Below are positions 12,162-25,520 of a DNA stretch of 64,000 bases, piece after piece. Made by a program: the position numbers and the translations under genes. Source of the stretch: Sycobia sp. Sy_11 (Eukaryota; Arthropoda; Insecta; Hymenoptera; Epichrysomallidae); contig JACCIC010000053.1 in NCBI GenBank assembly GCA_018907035.1, forward strand, positions 675,501 through 739,500. The letters are read 5' to 3'. Under the pieces are notes generated by a model, which was not told the origin of the DNA, did no database searches, and saw nothing but the letters and a program-made list of their open reading frames with translations. Position 1 is the stretch's first letter. Each line of letters starts with the position of its first letter.

Positions 12162-14966
12162 TCACGATTGAGATGAGTTAGTGCTATTTGCTGCGATCAA
12201 AGAATCGAAAATATTTGATTTGCTGTCATCCATATCAAGAGGATCGTTACTGAGACCCGTATTTGTTACGTTCGTAACGGCTGCCGGCGAAGTTGTGGCG
12301 CCTAGAAAAACATCGTCGTCAAAGTCGAGTAAACTTGGCGTCGCGCTGTAAGTCATTAGCTCGCCTTTATTATTGGGGCTGCATTGATCTGTGGAAAGAA
12401 AATAATATTTTTTTTCTCCATATAATTAATTCTATTGATCTTCCAATCCCGCGTTAATTTTAATACACATTGTTTATCAATCGTTAAAACTTACAATAAG
12501 TATGGCGGACTATTTGAAAAATGTTACTGTTCAATTGTAAAGATGTATTATAAATACTTCGACTATAAATATTTTAATATTCTGGCGCATTTCGAAGCGC
12601 GCCAGCGGGCGCAGTCTTGCCCCGGGGCGATCGGAGCGGCGCAAGTGTCTTGGAATTGGAAAGAGAGAGAAAAAATTTTTTTTCTGCGCAAAAGCGGATA
12701 AAAGTCAATTCTACAATTTGGGCTGTCGTGGATCCTCTTTTTCGCCGAAGCGCGATTGTCCATCGGGCCAATCACGCCGCCCGGTATTTCATCAACGCGA
12801 GTGTCGCGTGCATCGAGCAGTCCGACGGGGAATTTTCACGTAAACGCGTTTAAAGTTTACGACGATTCGTTGTAAAAAAGCGACCCGGAGCTCCTCAAAA
12901 ACCAGGTAAATAGGATATAGGTGTAGACACAAATAAACATTGCTACTAATCCCTGCCGCAGTAACCTACGCTTTTCCATTATATTCATCGATGCTGCATT
13001 ATCGCCCGTGAAAAGTCTACGCTCGTTTTTCCAATTTCCATGATCAAAATTTGTGCTCTGTGATTGGCTCATGAACATTGGCACATAGCGCAAAAACGAT
13101 TCGCAACCGCCTAAAACGCCTATCGTATTTTACATTCGACTCTTCCTTCCCGATCCCCGTCTCTTATACGTCGATCGATTACCTCCCTTATTATTACCTC
13201 TATGTATGTTGTATATATTTTATGCGTGTATATATTTTATCATGAAAATAAACTACAAGTTATGCAAAGCAATGACATAGACCTTTTATTAACCTCTGAT
13301 GAACAGAAATATCTATTACAATATGATGGTTACAATGTCACCGAGTTAATCAATCGCATTTATTCATTTCATATAAACGAATTTTGAACATAACTAAACA
13401 ATTTAGTTTTTGAACAAAAATATAACGATATAACAAAAAGCAACAAAAACAGTTGCTTAAAATAATTTCTTTCTTTTAGCTTTTCTTGGTATCTCGAACT
13501 TAATAGTACTACTGGCTGTCAAAATAGTTTCCAATTTCATTTTAAGAAAATAAAGATGAAGAATTTTTATGTTATGTAAATTTGATAAAAAATTTACTTT
13601 ATTATGAAAATAATTACGTAAATAAAAGAGAAAGACGAAAAAAAAGAAATATCATAACATAATGTAAAATTAGCTTAGTTTTCTACGATTTATATAAAAT
13701 ATTTGTAATGGCATTTTTTTATATATAAAATATATGACGTTCATAAAGACTTTTAAGGCTCAACTTATGCACAATAGGAACGGAAATTCCTATAATTTAG
13801 ACGAGCAATATATGTATGAATAATAATTTTTTCTTCTTCTAACAGATCGCGAGATTTCTATATAAAACTTTTTTCTACATAATATCTATTCCTCTTATAG
13901 TTTTACATTGAAAATTCCGTATCTTCTGCTGGTTCAGATGTCGTAAGTAACTTTATTTAGAAACTGTAATACTGGATAGATACGCGCAATGCGACACTTG
14001 TACATGTAAAATTAAATTTCATTTCGGTAGTAAATTAAATGAAAACGAGGCATTAAAGTTTCTGTAAAAAAGTAATCAATAAACGACTAATCTTTTCATT
14101 TATAACACTTACAGAACGAATGAGTTTTAAAAAACAGGCCTTATCTTTTACATGTATTTAAATTCATTAATAGGATTTAACGGTTCGAAATAGAAAGTGC
14201 AAAAAAAAACTCACACGGCCTCTCGCAAACATTATAAAATAATTTTGTAGTAGCTGCTAATGTAAATTAAAACTGTTTTAAGGTTAAAAATAAAATGATC
14301 AAAAATTTCCGCGTGCGCTATCAATAAGATCGTGTCAAATCCCATAATTAAATTTCAGTTAAAAATTGTAGGAAATTATGTCGATAAGATATTTTAATTA
14401 TAAGCATTTGAAAAGAGTAACTTATTCACGAATATCATAATAACTAAATCTAATACTTATTTTATTCTTTTACTCGTTTATACATAAAATATGTAATATA
14501 ATATATTTAAAGTGAAAAAAATTGTTAAGAATTGACTATAATTTGTATATGTAATATATATGTAATGTATGAAACTGATACTTATAATATCCAACGTCTA
14601 TACATTTCCAGATTTATAAAAAAATCGATTTATATTAAGGCTTCAAATATTTAATAAAAGAAATTTTTGTATAGCTTATACTTGCAATTTCAATTATTAA
14701 AATTGAATAAATAAACTAACCATATAGGCAACGGAAAATAATTAAATTAATTTTAAACATTTTTTATGATAGTTCTCATTACATTTATAATTTTCAAAAT
14801 TTCATATCAAGATGATGTAGATAATAAAGATCTTTTTAGGTCAATGATTTCCCTAAATCTTCTATTGCTAAATAAATATAAATAGAATTAACGCCACAGC
14901 TGTGATATGTTTTAGAAAACATACTGTAACGTTACATTCAACGAGCTCAACATTTTCACATCAATT

Positions 14967-15037
<71 letters not shown>

Positions 15038-18000
15038 CTTAAAAAAATAACATTTTTCGATAGTACTATGCTCGTTCTTAACGATTGAAAAACGTAGATT
15101 TTTAGAATAAATATGAATATTATTTAAAATATAATAAAATAATGCATTATTTTTAAAATTATTTCAAATATTATCATTTCTGAATAATAATATTTTTTTA
15201 ATAAGTCATTTCGTATTAATTACCATTCAAGTGATTATCTTCTTCGTGTTCTTTTTCTTGATTCGAATGAGGATCCAAATCGGGATTTACGGGTATGCCG
15301 AAAGACATTGGGTCTTCGGCTCCAAACAACTAAATATAATAAAGTTCAAATTTAATGTTGCTGTTTGCAATTTGAACAAAATAAACTGAATAATTTAAAC
15401 ATACAATAACAATTACAATTACATTATTACAAAACCTAATCATTAAAATCATTCAAAATTTTTTCATTTCTCAAACGGCTCTGATTTCCAATTTATAATC
15501 ATTCTAAAAATTTTATGGAAAAACTTCCTCTTGAAGTCGGATGAAATTGTTGTTCGCTGAGATTTACATAATTCTTTCCAGAACCCCCTCGTAAATTTTT
15601 CAATTAATCGATTAAAACTCAGATGATCGAGAAAAAAAAACTGTATGCGACGCTAAAATGTTTCATAAGCTCCGCGAACGCTTTAATCCGCTTTAAGAAT
15701 CGTATGATAAATTAAAGAATCTTGTATAAATAACTTTGGTGAAAATTTTAAAACCCGGACAAAGTACAACAGTTAGGAATGAACCAAAAGCTATTAAAAT
15801 TTGTCACGGTAGAAAATTATTTAATAATTAATTTACAAGCCAATACAGCTATTGGTTTTACTTTATTTGAAAAAAGATGACGGACAATAAAATTTTCTAC
15901 AAGCATTGTCCTTGTCAAAATTCAAATTTAGAATATTTTGAAAATTTGCTTTATCCAGAGGGCTAATAATAATTGATTAACGTAAAATACATCGTGATAT
16001 TTTTTCTGCATAAATTAAAAATATGAATTAAGCGCTCGAACAGAACTAAATCACTGATGGAACGGTGCCAAGCTCTGCGTTCCTATTATTCATAAATACG
16101 TGTTATTTGATTAATGTTTTAGCTCGGGCATAAATCATATTATGAATTACATTTGAACAATATCTCCGAACGCGGATCTATACGATGTTTTTCTGTACGT
16201 TTAAATTCTAATCTATTCAATTTAATACAAGATCTCTTCGATAATTGCTTGGACATGTTTTCGATTAACTAGAAAGTTGATACCACTATATTTTTCAAGA
16301 AATATTGTTTTTTTTTTTTCGATACTAGAAAGTAAAATTTAATGAGAATATATTACTAAAACTTCTTTGAATACGACTTTTTTAAGTATTGAGCGTAATT
16401 TTCAATAATAGCTAAATTGCAATTATATATACAGGATTAGGAAAAAAAACTGTAAATTATATTTGTTTTATTACTACTCACCCCTAGAAGAGTATTAGCA
16501 TCAATGCTATAACCTTCGCCGCGCAAGATGTCGCGTAAATTTTCCAGCTCGGATTGCATTGTATCTAAATGAGTGTCTACTTCCTCCCTGGGTAAAAAAA
16601 AAGTGGATTAAAACATTAATTATGGAAAAAATGTTTTTGCCAATTTAAAAGTAACCCCAATCGTATAGAAACAACGTACACGCTTATCATTAAAATATAA
16701 GTATTCTTGTTAGTACATTTTCTTTTGTTTGGATAAATTTAGATCCTTAATAATTACTGTGACTAATAATACTATAAATTAATAATAAATAGATCACGTC
16801 AAGTCAGTTTAACAAGTATTTAGCTTGAAATTTCTTTTTTGAAATTCTACACAATTGGGAATACTAAAATAAAGTATAAAGTAATTGTCTTAAACTTTTA
16901 ATAGAGAAAAGCAACAAGAGAACCATTAAATCGTTAGATGTGAGTTCACTTGATCAATTTTACGATCTTCACCGTGATAACGGCGTTTAACACACAAAAA
17001 TTATTTTGAGACTATTGAAAAACGATTTAAAACAATACCAATCACGGTTCGTTGCGCCAAGAACGATGGGAGCAAATATGTTTGATAAAATAAAAAATAT
17101 ATACTTCTGGCATAAAACATGTAAATGTAATTAAATTTTCCGAAACAATAAGTCGAATTGATGTTACCACTACCGCAGGCTCCTGTCGGGTTACGAAGAA
17201 ATCATTATACCAATTCAGATCAATTCCTAAAATGACTTTAGAAAAATTATATAATATAAGGCACCATTATAAATATTGCGATAATTTTTTCTCCAAATGA
17301 TTTAAAGCAGTTTTATGAGAGGATGTGTTCTCATCATGGAAGACCAGAGAAAAAGGATTAAGTACTGTTGAACAACGATTAACAAGCGGAGCATTTTAAA
17401 TTTCAACAAGAAACTTATAAATGCACATAATTATTAGTAACCAATGACTAAATTTAATTTACAATAGAAGATTCAGAAAATTAAAACAACCTCCTGACTT
17501 CTTGTTGAGAAATACCTGGCTTTAATTGTAATAAACTTCTATGAATTTAATAATATTTCTAAAATAAATAGTAATATACCTTATTATACTAAATCTATTA
17601 TTATTCACTGAAACATTATAATTTAATAAAAATCATATTGCATATTGAAAAACTATTCTAGGAAACTCTTTTTCAAAATCTAATTAGATGAGAACTGAAG
17701 AAAAATGTTACTAATGTACTTCTTGAAGGACAATGATTGGTATGATATAATTGAATATAATTAAACTATTAAACAAACCTAGATATTAGACACCTAGGAT
17801 CGGGATTTTCATAAAACTAATTGAAATACTTCTTTTATTTTATAGTATGTACAAGATTGGATTTTTTCAATTATAAATATTATAAAAAAATATTATAGAA
17901 TTTGATATTTTTCATTAAATACTTGAAACATCCATTTCTAATCAGAATATATAGTTTTCACTTTCATTTACTTAAAGAAAGTGGTGTTAGAATATTGCTT

Positions 18001-20975
18001 ATTAATATTTGATTAATATAATAATATTTGAAATTTACTAATGAGGCACATGCTTATTCATGAGTTTCCTTACTTTGCAAAAGATATTTCACATTTCCAT
18101 AAAAACGTAAGTTTTATAGAAAAATGTATGTATTTTATATATACAGAAGGTGGTTAGAAAAAATTACTATATATATATATAAAATGAAATAGAGTGATTT
18201 TTTAAATTGAATGGTTAACAAAAAAGTTCCTCTAATACAACCTTTAATTATTGATAATTCAAAGTTTTACTAAGAGTTCAAAAAATCAGCAGGTGCTAAT
18301 TTAAAATCATGTTATTAAGAAAGGTGACAAACTTTATACATTAAGAATACATATTCTGCATAATAGCTGTATAAGTCTTTTTATAGGCTTGGGTAAGCTC
18401 AATAAAAAAAAAAAAAAAAACATATTCTGCATATTTTCTTCAGAGGTTGTAATAATTTCAAGATGAAGCCTTATCAATATTAAACTTTATGTATAAATTA
18501 ATACTAATTGAAGAAACAATCATCATAGAGAAAATTTTTTTAGCTAAACTTCAATTTAGAAAAATCTTTATTTCATTTTGCACATTTTGTAAATACTTTT
18601 TTAATCCTCGTGTATAACTAGCTACAGAAATCGACATTTTTTTGACATTTCATTCTTTATTACTAGTGTATTTTTTAATTTATTGAGAATTAATAATAAT
18701 GAATAAAACATAGACTCGAACTAGAATACTAGAATATAAAGGATACAAAATTACTAGAAAATAGAAATTTCAAGCAAGTTTATGATCATGTAAAATTCTT
18801 TAAATTGAAAAATTCTCATTTCTAGTGACAACCTAATCTTCTATTCTTAATTAAAAATCTATTTTCATTTGCTTTTAAATGATGATGGAAGAATGAGCAG
18901 TAAAATAAAAAATAAAAATGAGAGAGATTAATAAGCATCATGCAAACATTAGTTCATTATTTTACTTAAAAAGACAGTTATTTAAATGATAGAAAAAAAT
19001 TAATCGATTCAACCAAAAATATTTAAAGAAATATTGAATACCACCTGTGATTTTCATTTTTATTACACTATTCTTTTCAATAGTGCCGATAAAATACAAT
19101 TGTGAGAAAGTTTTTTTTTTTTTATGATGTCCATTTTAACTTACATCGATCCTAACCTGTAGTTAACTTCAGATGTACATCCCGGATTGACACAACTAAG
19201 AGACATACTTTTAGAGTCCTCTTGCTTTTTGGTAGACGACTTATCTTGATTAACCAGCAATTCATTCAGGAAGTCACGATTACCAAAAGTGCCATTACCG
19301 ACCTCAGTCATGTCGTTAACATTGTTACCTATGCTTGCAGGACTGTCATTAGATCTATTTCTGTTCAAACTGCCTACACTGGACGGTAAACCATTATCGT
19401 CGTTCTCCTCGACTTCTGAATTGTAATCTTCAGTATCTTCATTCGGTAGAATTATGATGTTTTCTAATTTGATGAGAGAATTATCTTTGGGATCACTAAC
19501 TTCCTCGGTATCAGGGAAAGAGTCAAAATCAAGATCTAGTTCAGTTTCCTGATTCTTTTTCATATTGGCAACCATTGCTGCGAGTTTTGAACTCCGTACA
19601 GTTGCTAATGGAACTGATTTTGAAGATGTTGCTTTTTTATCTGCAGTTGGTTTTGGCACTGTTGATGGCGATGAAGATGGAGTTCCAATTACAGTTGTAG
19701 CTGGGCTAGTGCATGTTGATGGCACTTTATCTAATGGCACTTCTAACAAAAGCATTTCTTCCCTAAAAGAAGAGAGTTCTTCGCTAATCTTCACTTTTAA
19801 GCATCCAATGTGGTAAATTTTTCTTAATTTTTACTGATGCAGTGATTGTTCTCACTTTACAATTGTTTATTTACATTTTTAAATTGTAAGAACTTATGTA
19901 TTTAAATGTTTAAGATATAAAATGCTAATAATGTATAATTTAATTATTTAATAAATTATCTATTGAACGATTTAAAAAATAAACTCCTTAGCCTTTAGAG
20001 GATAGAGTTTTTCAGTTCAAATTGATCTTTCAGTTTCACCAATACTTGTATTTAAAACCATTGAACCACTAATTTTTTGTGACCCTAGTGACAAATGGTT
20101 GATTTATACACAACTTCTATCAATTAAATATTACAAATAGTTATTCACAAAATGTTTTGTAAATAGCCTAAGTTTATCTATTTCACTGCCAATTCATATG
20201 ACTAACATTTTAAGAATTCTTGAAATAAAATAATACATTTAGAATATTTGAAAAGTTTATGGATTTTTATAACACAAATTGAATAATTAATAGGTATACT
20301 GCATTAGTACAACTAAGAAAATTTTGTTTGAATACATCTTTAATTTATTTAACTACAATAAACTACTGTCTTTTTACCCACTTCTAATGTCAGCATGAAT
20401 AAACTACAAAGATAATTACAGTAGTTGTGAAAATAGAGAAAAATGTTCATGCATTATTACATGAATGGCTCATTTGTTACAACAAATAACTCCATTAAAC
20501 AAAAAGTGTAAGAAAATGATTTTATATAATAGATTAATGCATTTTATTATTTCATAGTATTGACTCGTGTTTTGAAAAAAAAAAAAGAAGAAAATGTTCT
20601 TTGGAGTATAAAAAATTAAGTCTATTAAGTCTACTGCCCCTAAAAATTAACACAATTAAAAAATGGATTTAATTATTTTAGCAATTGAACCATTTTCATA
20701 AAATTATAAAACAAAATTATTTCTGTTTTAAAAGAACTAAGCATTCTCATAATTACTATAAACAATAATATTCTAATATTTAATGGATTAGTTTATTTAA
20801 AACTATAAAATAAACAATAATTATAGTCAATGTAAAAGTACTTTAAAGAAAAGTAAATGAAAGTGCGAATTACAAAATCATAAGAACTTCTAAGGAATCT
20901 ATTAGGGATATTGGAGCCTTAAAAATAATAAATATTTATTATAATTAGAAAACAAATAAAAGATATGTATGTATG

Positions 20976-21029
<54 letters not shown>

Positions 21030-22135
21030 CAATACTATTTACTTTGTATAGAATTGTTATAAATAGTCAATAAAATTTAGTAAATAAAATAATTGTATTT
21101 AAAAAAGTGTAATTGGGAAATAATTAAATAAATCAGTCTGTAGAACCTAATAGAAGTTTTTAATTTTTTGTAAAGAAATTTAAGGCACCAACACCAAATA
21201 GCTACACAACAGAAAATTTTTAACCTTGTTTCTTCTCCATTTTCCATGGATGGAATCAAAATTTTGATGGGCACTTTACTTTTCCTCCTGGTAAGATTCA
21301 AATTGTAGTATTATAATACATTAATCAATGCAGACGAATTTTGATGAATAACGGTATTATTTTTAACAATTTTTTCTTTAGATTCCTAAGAATGACTTTT
21401 CTAAATTATATGTGTTTTTATCAATCAACTAAAGGCAAATAAAGCATTTCAGACACTTATACAATTAAAGATATCTGGTTATGTAGTTCAAGTTCTTTTG
21501 TGTAATTCACACTAGAAGATGGTACTAGTTCATAATTATACTTGATGATCATCTACAATTGCGTCAAATATAATGAAACATATAATCGGTTTAACTTAAG
21601 TTTCAATATCATGGAATGGCATCTCGATTTAATGAAATAATGGTAGCTTGCTGGTTTGCAAATAATTTTATAAAACATTTACTGTTTCTACTTACTGTTA
21701 TTTTATGTATTGAAAAATGATTATTATAAAACATAAAAGACAAATTTTTATACTTACCCTTTCTTTTTTCCTTTTAATCGTTTTTTTGAGACACTTGAAT
21801 TTTCACATAACTCAATTTCTTGAGGTAATTGCATTGTTTGATCAATATAATATTCTGCCATATTTTCATCAGCTATGCTGTGATGTTCAGGACTTTCAAT
21901 AGTTGGACTTCGATCATTCTCCAGCATCCTAAATAAAAATATATATAATACTTATTGCACTATTTTGCTTGTAAAATATTCAAATTATAAATTTTCTTAA
22001 TAACATACTCAGCAACAATGTACTCAGAATCTACATCAGGATCAGAAGAGTCTAATTCATGTATTGCAGGTCTTGTTGAAGATTGTTGTAGCTAAAACCA
22101 TAATTAATAAAACGTTTGAATTAAGAAAGAGAAAT

Positions 22136-22182
<47 letters not shown>

Positions 22183-24882
22183 CATTTATGTTTTTCTATT
22201 GATAATAATCAACAATAATTAAGATTAAACTCAGATTTGTACATTATTCATTATAAGTAATAATTCTAGTCTTACTTACTTTAGGTTGTTTATGTTGTTT
22301 TAAACGTTGACGATTTGTATCATCAATCATTAAAGGATATCTCCTTTTCATAGATAAGCCACCTGTTCTGTTTGAATGTACCAGAGAGACAAGAAAATGA
22401 ATCAATTTATTTACAATTTGTTGTTGTTTATGGTGTTTTTGTCTCAATAAAGCAAGTTCTCTCCATAAAGCCTCATTTTCACGTTTCATGGAACCAAGTC
22501 TTGAATCGAAGTGTTCTTGACGACCTCTCATACTCCTGACCTCTGTTAACATTCTATTCATAAGTTCTGGCTTTATTGGTGTCTGAGATGGATCTTGTGT
22601 TTTATTTGATGCAATCTAATAAAAACATAATACAATAGAATACAGCTTTTAAATAAATTAATAAAAATTTTTTTTGGTTTATAACAACCAATTTTAACTA
22701 ATAAAGAAAACTATTTAAATTAAAAAAAAGTAGGACTAATCTTTCCATATTTCAATCATTAAAAATATAATATACCTTTCTTTTTATATGATCTAATAGA
22801 TATGGATGATCTTTACAGAAATATTGATGAGCAAATTCCATTTCATCTCTATCACATTTCAATCCTCCAAGTTCTACCGAAACTTTTTTGTGAAATCCAT
22901 CTGTAAAATTAATTCCATCATTAAATTGTTGCAAACAAATTAATTAAAATAGATATAATTATAAATAATTACACATGTTCAACTGCCGCACAAAACTGGC
23001 CATGTTATTATGTTTATAATAATGTGGCAACAGCTCTCTTGCAAATTGAGCTTGATTTCTGATGAAGAAACTCCTTCCATTCTATTAATAATAATTGTTT
23101 ATATTTAAATTCAGAAATCTTAAATATGAAATACATTAATATATTAAATTTTATTGTAATAGAATCTTTGAAAAAAACTAGATTTTTTCGAAACTTATGT
23201 GACTTATTTTTTTAGGTATATATAATAAATTAGTTTTCAGTATTATATATAATACATAACGCACATAAAACAGTCAACATTTCTAAAATAATAATTCAAT
23301 AATATCAAATAATATTAAATTACCAAAAAATTTCATAATTCAACCTCAACATTATAACTTTAGCATGTTTTATCTGTCGTAATGTAAAATATTCTTCAAC
23401 ATTGATGTATAAATTAATTATTTAACTTAGGAAACATACTTCCCTTACTTTATTAAGACATAAACTGTCTTACGAGGTAAATAGTAAACTTACACATCAA
23501 TGATGAAATATACTATAAAAGTTACAATTTTCTATTTTCAACTTTGCATACTACTAATGTTATGAATTATTTTTAGAATATTATTTAAAATATATCTATT
23601 GAAGTTGACATTAAGAGGATTAAATACTTTAAAGTTAGTATGTGTCATATCATTTGAATTGAATAAAGTTTTCGTTTTCATAATTAAACTCGATTCACAC
23701 AAATACGATAAATACTGATTTGAGAATAAAAGAAAATTATGAACATATTTTATTCTAAATACTATTTCTAAATTTTGGGTCACATTTTCTTTAACATAAG
23801 AATTTCATCATCGAGCTTGATAATCTTCTTCCAATTTTGTTTCTATCTAAAATAGAGGCTAAAATGCATTATAATAATCATTAAAAGAAAAATTAAAATT
23901 TTCCACAAGATTTATTTTTGCTCAAATTGATATTGTTTTAAGAAACTCCTGAACAAGAGCCATTTTTCTTTCTTAGCGGGGTAGAGCAAAAAAACGCATA
24001 TATAACCTATCTGTACTTTAATTTCAACTTTTAAGCATGTTAAATCAGTGCTATAAACGAAAAAACGTATATAACACCTTCATCTAATTAATTTTTAAAA
24101 GCTTAATTTTACTTGTTGCTAAGCAAAAGATATATAGTTCCTCGTTACAACGTTAAGCTTACGTTTATCGATATTAGCGCAACCATTACGTATTACGTTG
24201 CCTCGTGTTCATTAATCATTTGTAAAAGTCAGTGCGTATTACATTAAATAAAACAATTGGATGAATCTAAATTGCTCAAAACTAGCATCTCATCTTTATT
24301 ATTTATTCTAATCATATCTAAAATACATTATTTCGTAGGAATTTTTAAGATGTTTTAAGTTTTGTAACGAACAAGACGAAACTTTTTTCATGGGTCATGC
24401 AAAGCACATTTTCGCAATTGATTGAATTGCTCGAAGTTAATAGATCTCATCAAAAAGATAAGCCAATTCTTTAAGACATAATTTTGTTGTAAGAAATAAA
24501 TGAAACATCGAATATATAAAAGGATAATAGCCGGCTAAGGAAACTGTGACCTTTCTTTCTCATACATTTATATAGGTTCAATAGGCTCGATGGTGCTCTT
24601 GAAAACCAACGCGACTGCCCGGCACCGCGAAGACCGTCGCTATCAGCGCCTCCCGCGGTCAAGTGCACGGCAAATGCATTCGACAGATTGTTTTGTGCAT
24701 GCATTTTTTTTTTTTATCCTTTTCATTACGAACGCGAGATGAGTATTTGAGGAAAAGCAGGTTACGGAACTACTTACGGGCGCCCAACAAATGAGGTCGT
24801 CGGTCTCGGGGTCCTCGACAAGCCTCCAGAGTTTCCCCAGAAAGGCTGGCACACTCGTGCCCATCTCCGAGATCGGGTGCAT
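12162..24882 (-). CDS. Hsf: Heat shock factor (HSF1-type transcription factor)
   Basis: HSF trimerises on stress and activates chaperone genes in the nucleus. Eleven coding exons, 5' to 3': 24882-24778, 23081-22973, 22900-22776, 22615-22280, 22091-22009, 21928-21758, 21287-21225, 19822-19157, 16587-16482, 15329-15224, 12388-12162. They total 2097 nt, 698 residues. Residues about 10-113 are the DNA-binding domain ([35 protein letters not shown]). Exon 4 (residues 114-225) holds the HR-A/B trimerisation coiled coil ([20 protein letters not shown]). Exon 8 (222 residues) is an acidic Ser/Pro/Asn-rich regulatory region. Exons 9-10 carry an HR-C-like segment ([20 protein letters not shown]). The C-terminus ([11 protein letters not shown]) is acidic and aromatic, fitting an activation domain. 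The exon 8 acceptor (TTAAG) lacks a pyrimidine tract and is the least certain junction. Start chosen at the ATG that puts the DNA-binding domain 10 residues in. Confidence 0.93.
12585..13190. promoter_or_regulatory. CpG-rich island inside an Hsf intron
   Basis: A sharp rise in GC and CpG within an otherwise AT-rich intron (between exons at 15224 and 12388). It contains CCAAT at 12778-12782 and ATTGG (CCAAT on the other strand) at 13063-13067. A - strand open frame (13093-12857, 78 codons) encodes a hydrophobic stretch ([19 protein letters not shown]) behind basic residues, but I found no convincing splice partner for it. This could be an internal Hsf promoter, an enhancer or the first exon of a nested gene. 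Confidence 0.4.
13191..15223 (-). other. Rest of the Hsf penultimate intron
   Basis: AT-rich intron with no exon signal I can support. It includes a (TA)n tract at 14969-15032. Confidence 0.5.
14969..15032. repeat. (TA)n microsatellite
   Basis: About 64 bp of pure AT dinucleotide in an Hsf intron. Confidence 0.98.
20981..21028. repeat. (TA)n microsatellite
   Basis: Pure TA tract in the Hsf intron between exons 7 and 8, preceded by a short GTAT repeat. Confidence 0.98.
22139..22181. repeat. (AT)n microsatellite
   Basis: Pure AT tract in the Hsf intron between exons 4 and 5, about 50 bp from the exon 5 acceptor. Confidence 0.98.
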
Positions 24883-24970
24883 ATCTCGGCACCACGTTCT
24901 CTCCGTTTGCCTTTAAATGTTTTCGTCGTTTGCTGAATCACGGCACTCTCTCCCTCACTCTCTCTTTCTT

Positions 24971-25034
<64 letters not shown>

Positions 25035-25520
25035 ATATGTATATATATATACTTCACAAAAGATCTTGACCACTCGACAAGTCAAATACGTTTTATTTAT
25101 TTATAAAGGATTTGATCAAATTAAAGTAAATGGGAGATACGCGAAACGGTTCACATTTCAGGAATCCGTTGTTGCGTGCACGTACACGAGACCACGATGT
25201 TGCGTTTCAGCACGTCCTCTGTGCTGTAATCAGCAGATCGCAAGCCTATTAGTTATCAGCAGCTCGGATAGTTGTCGGATCCTTGAAATCTCGAATAATA
25301 ACTGTTGACTTGTATAAAAATGTGGAATTTTGTGCGCGACATCGACGACGACTACGACGACGACGAAGACGGACGACGAACTCGTGTATATGTGTATAGA
25401 GTGCACGTATAGTATAATGGCTGACCCACTGCGCAAGTGCGCGCGAGACGACGAACCGACGAGGATGGAGGATCGAGCCGATCGAGGACAAGAACAAGAG
25501 GCAAAGAGACTGAAATAATG
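24883..25520 (-). promoter_or_regulatory. Hsf 5' UTR and probable promoter region
   Basis: Sequence just upstream of the Hsf start codon. A (CT)n run at about 24946-25011 joins a (TA)n run (25011-25034); GA/CT runs of this kind are common near insect promoters. A moderately CpG-rich stretch at about 25140-25520 follows. A 33-codon + strand frame starts at 25417 (MADPLRKCARDDEPTRMEDR) and ends before 25519; it has no recognisable homology. I saw no clear run of GAA/TTC heat-shock elements by eye. Confidence 0.4.

Noticed and set aside
13202..13387. 61-codon + strand frame next to the Hsf CpG island
   Set aside because: No homology, splice partners or clear promoter orientation; probably chance.
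25417..25518. 33-codon + strand small ORF (MADPLRKCARDD)
   Set aside because: Charged and GC-richer than its flanks, but too short to support without conservation; noted only within the Hsf 5' flank.
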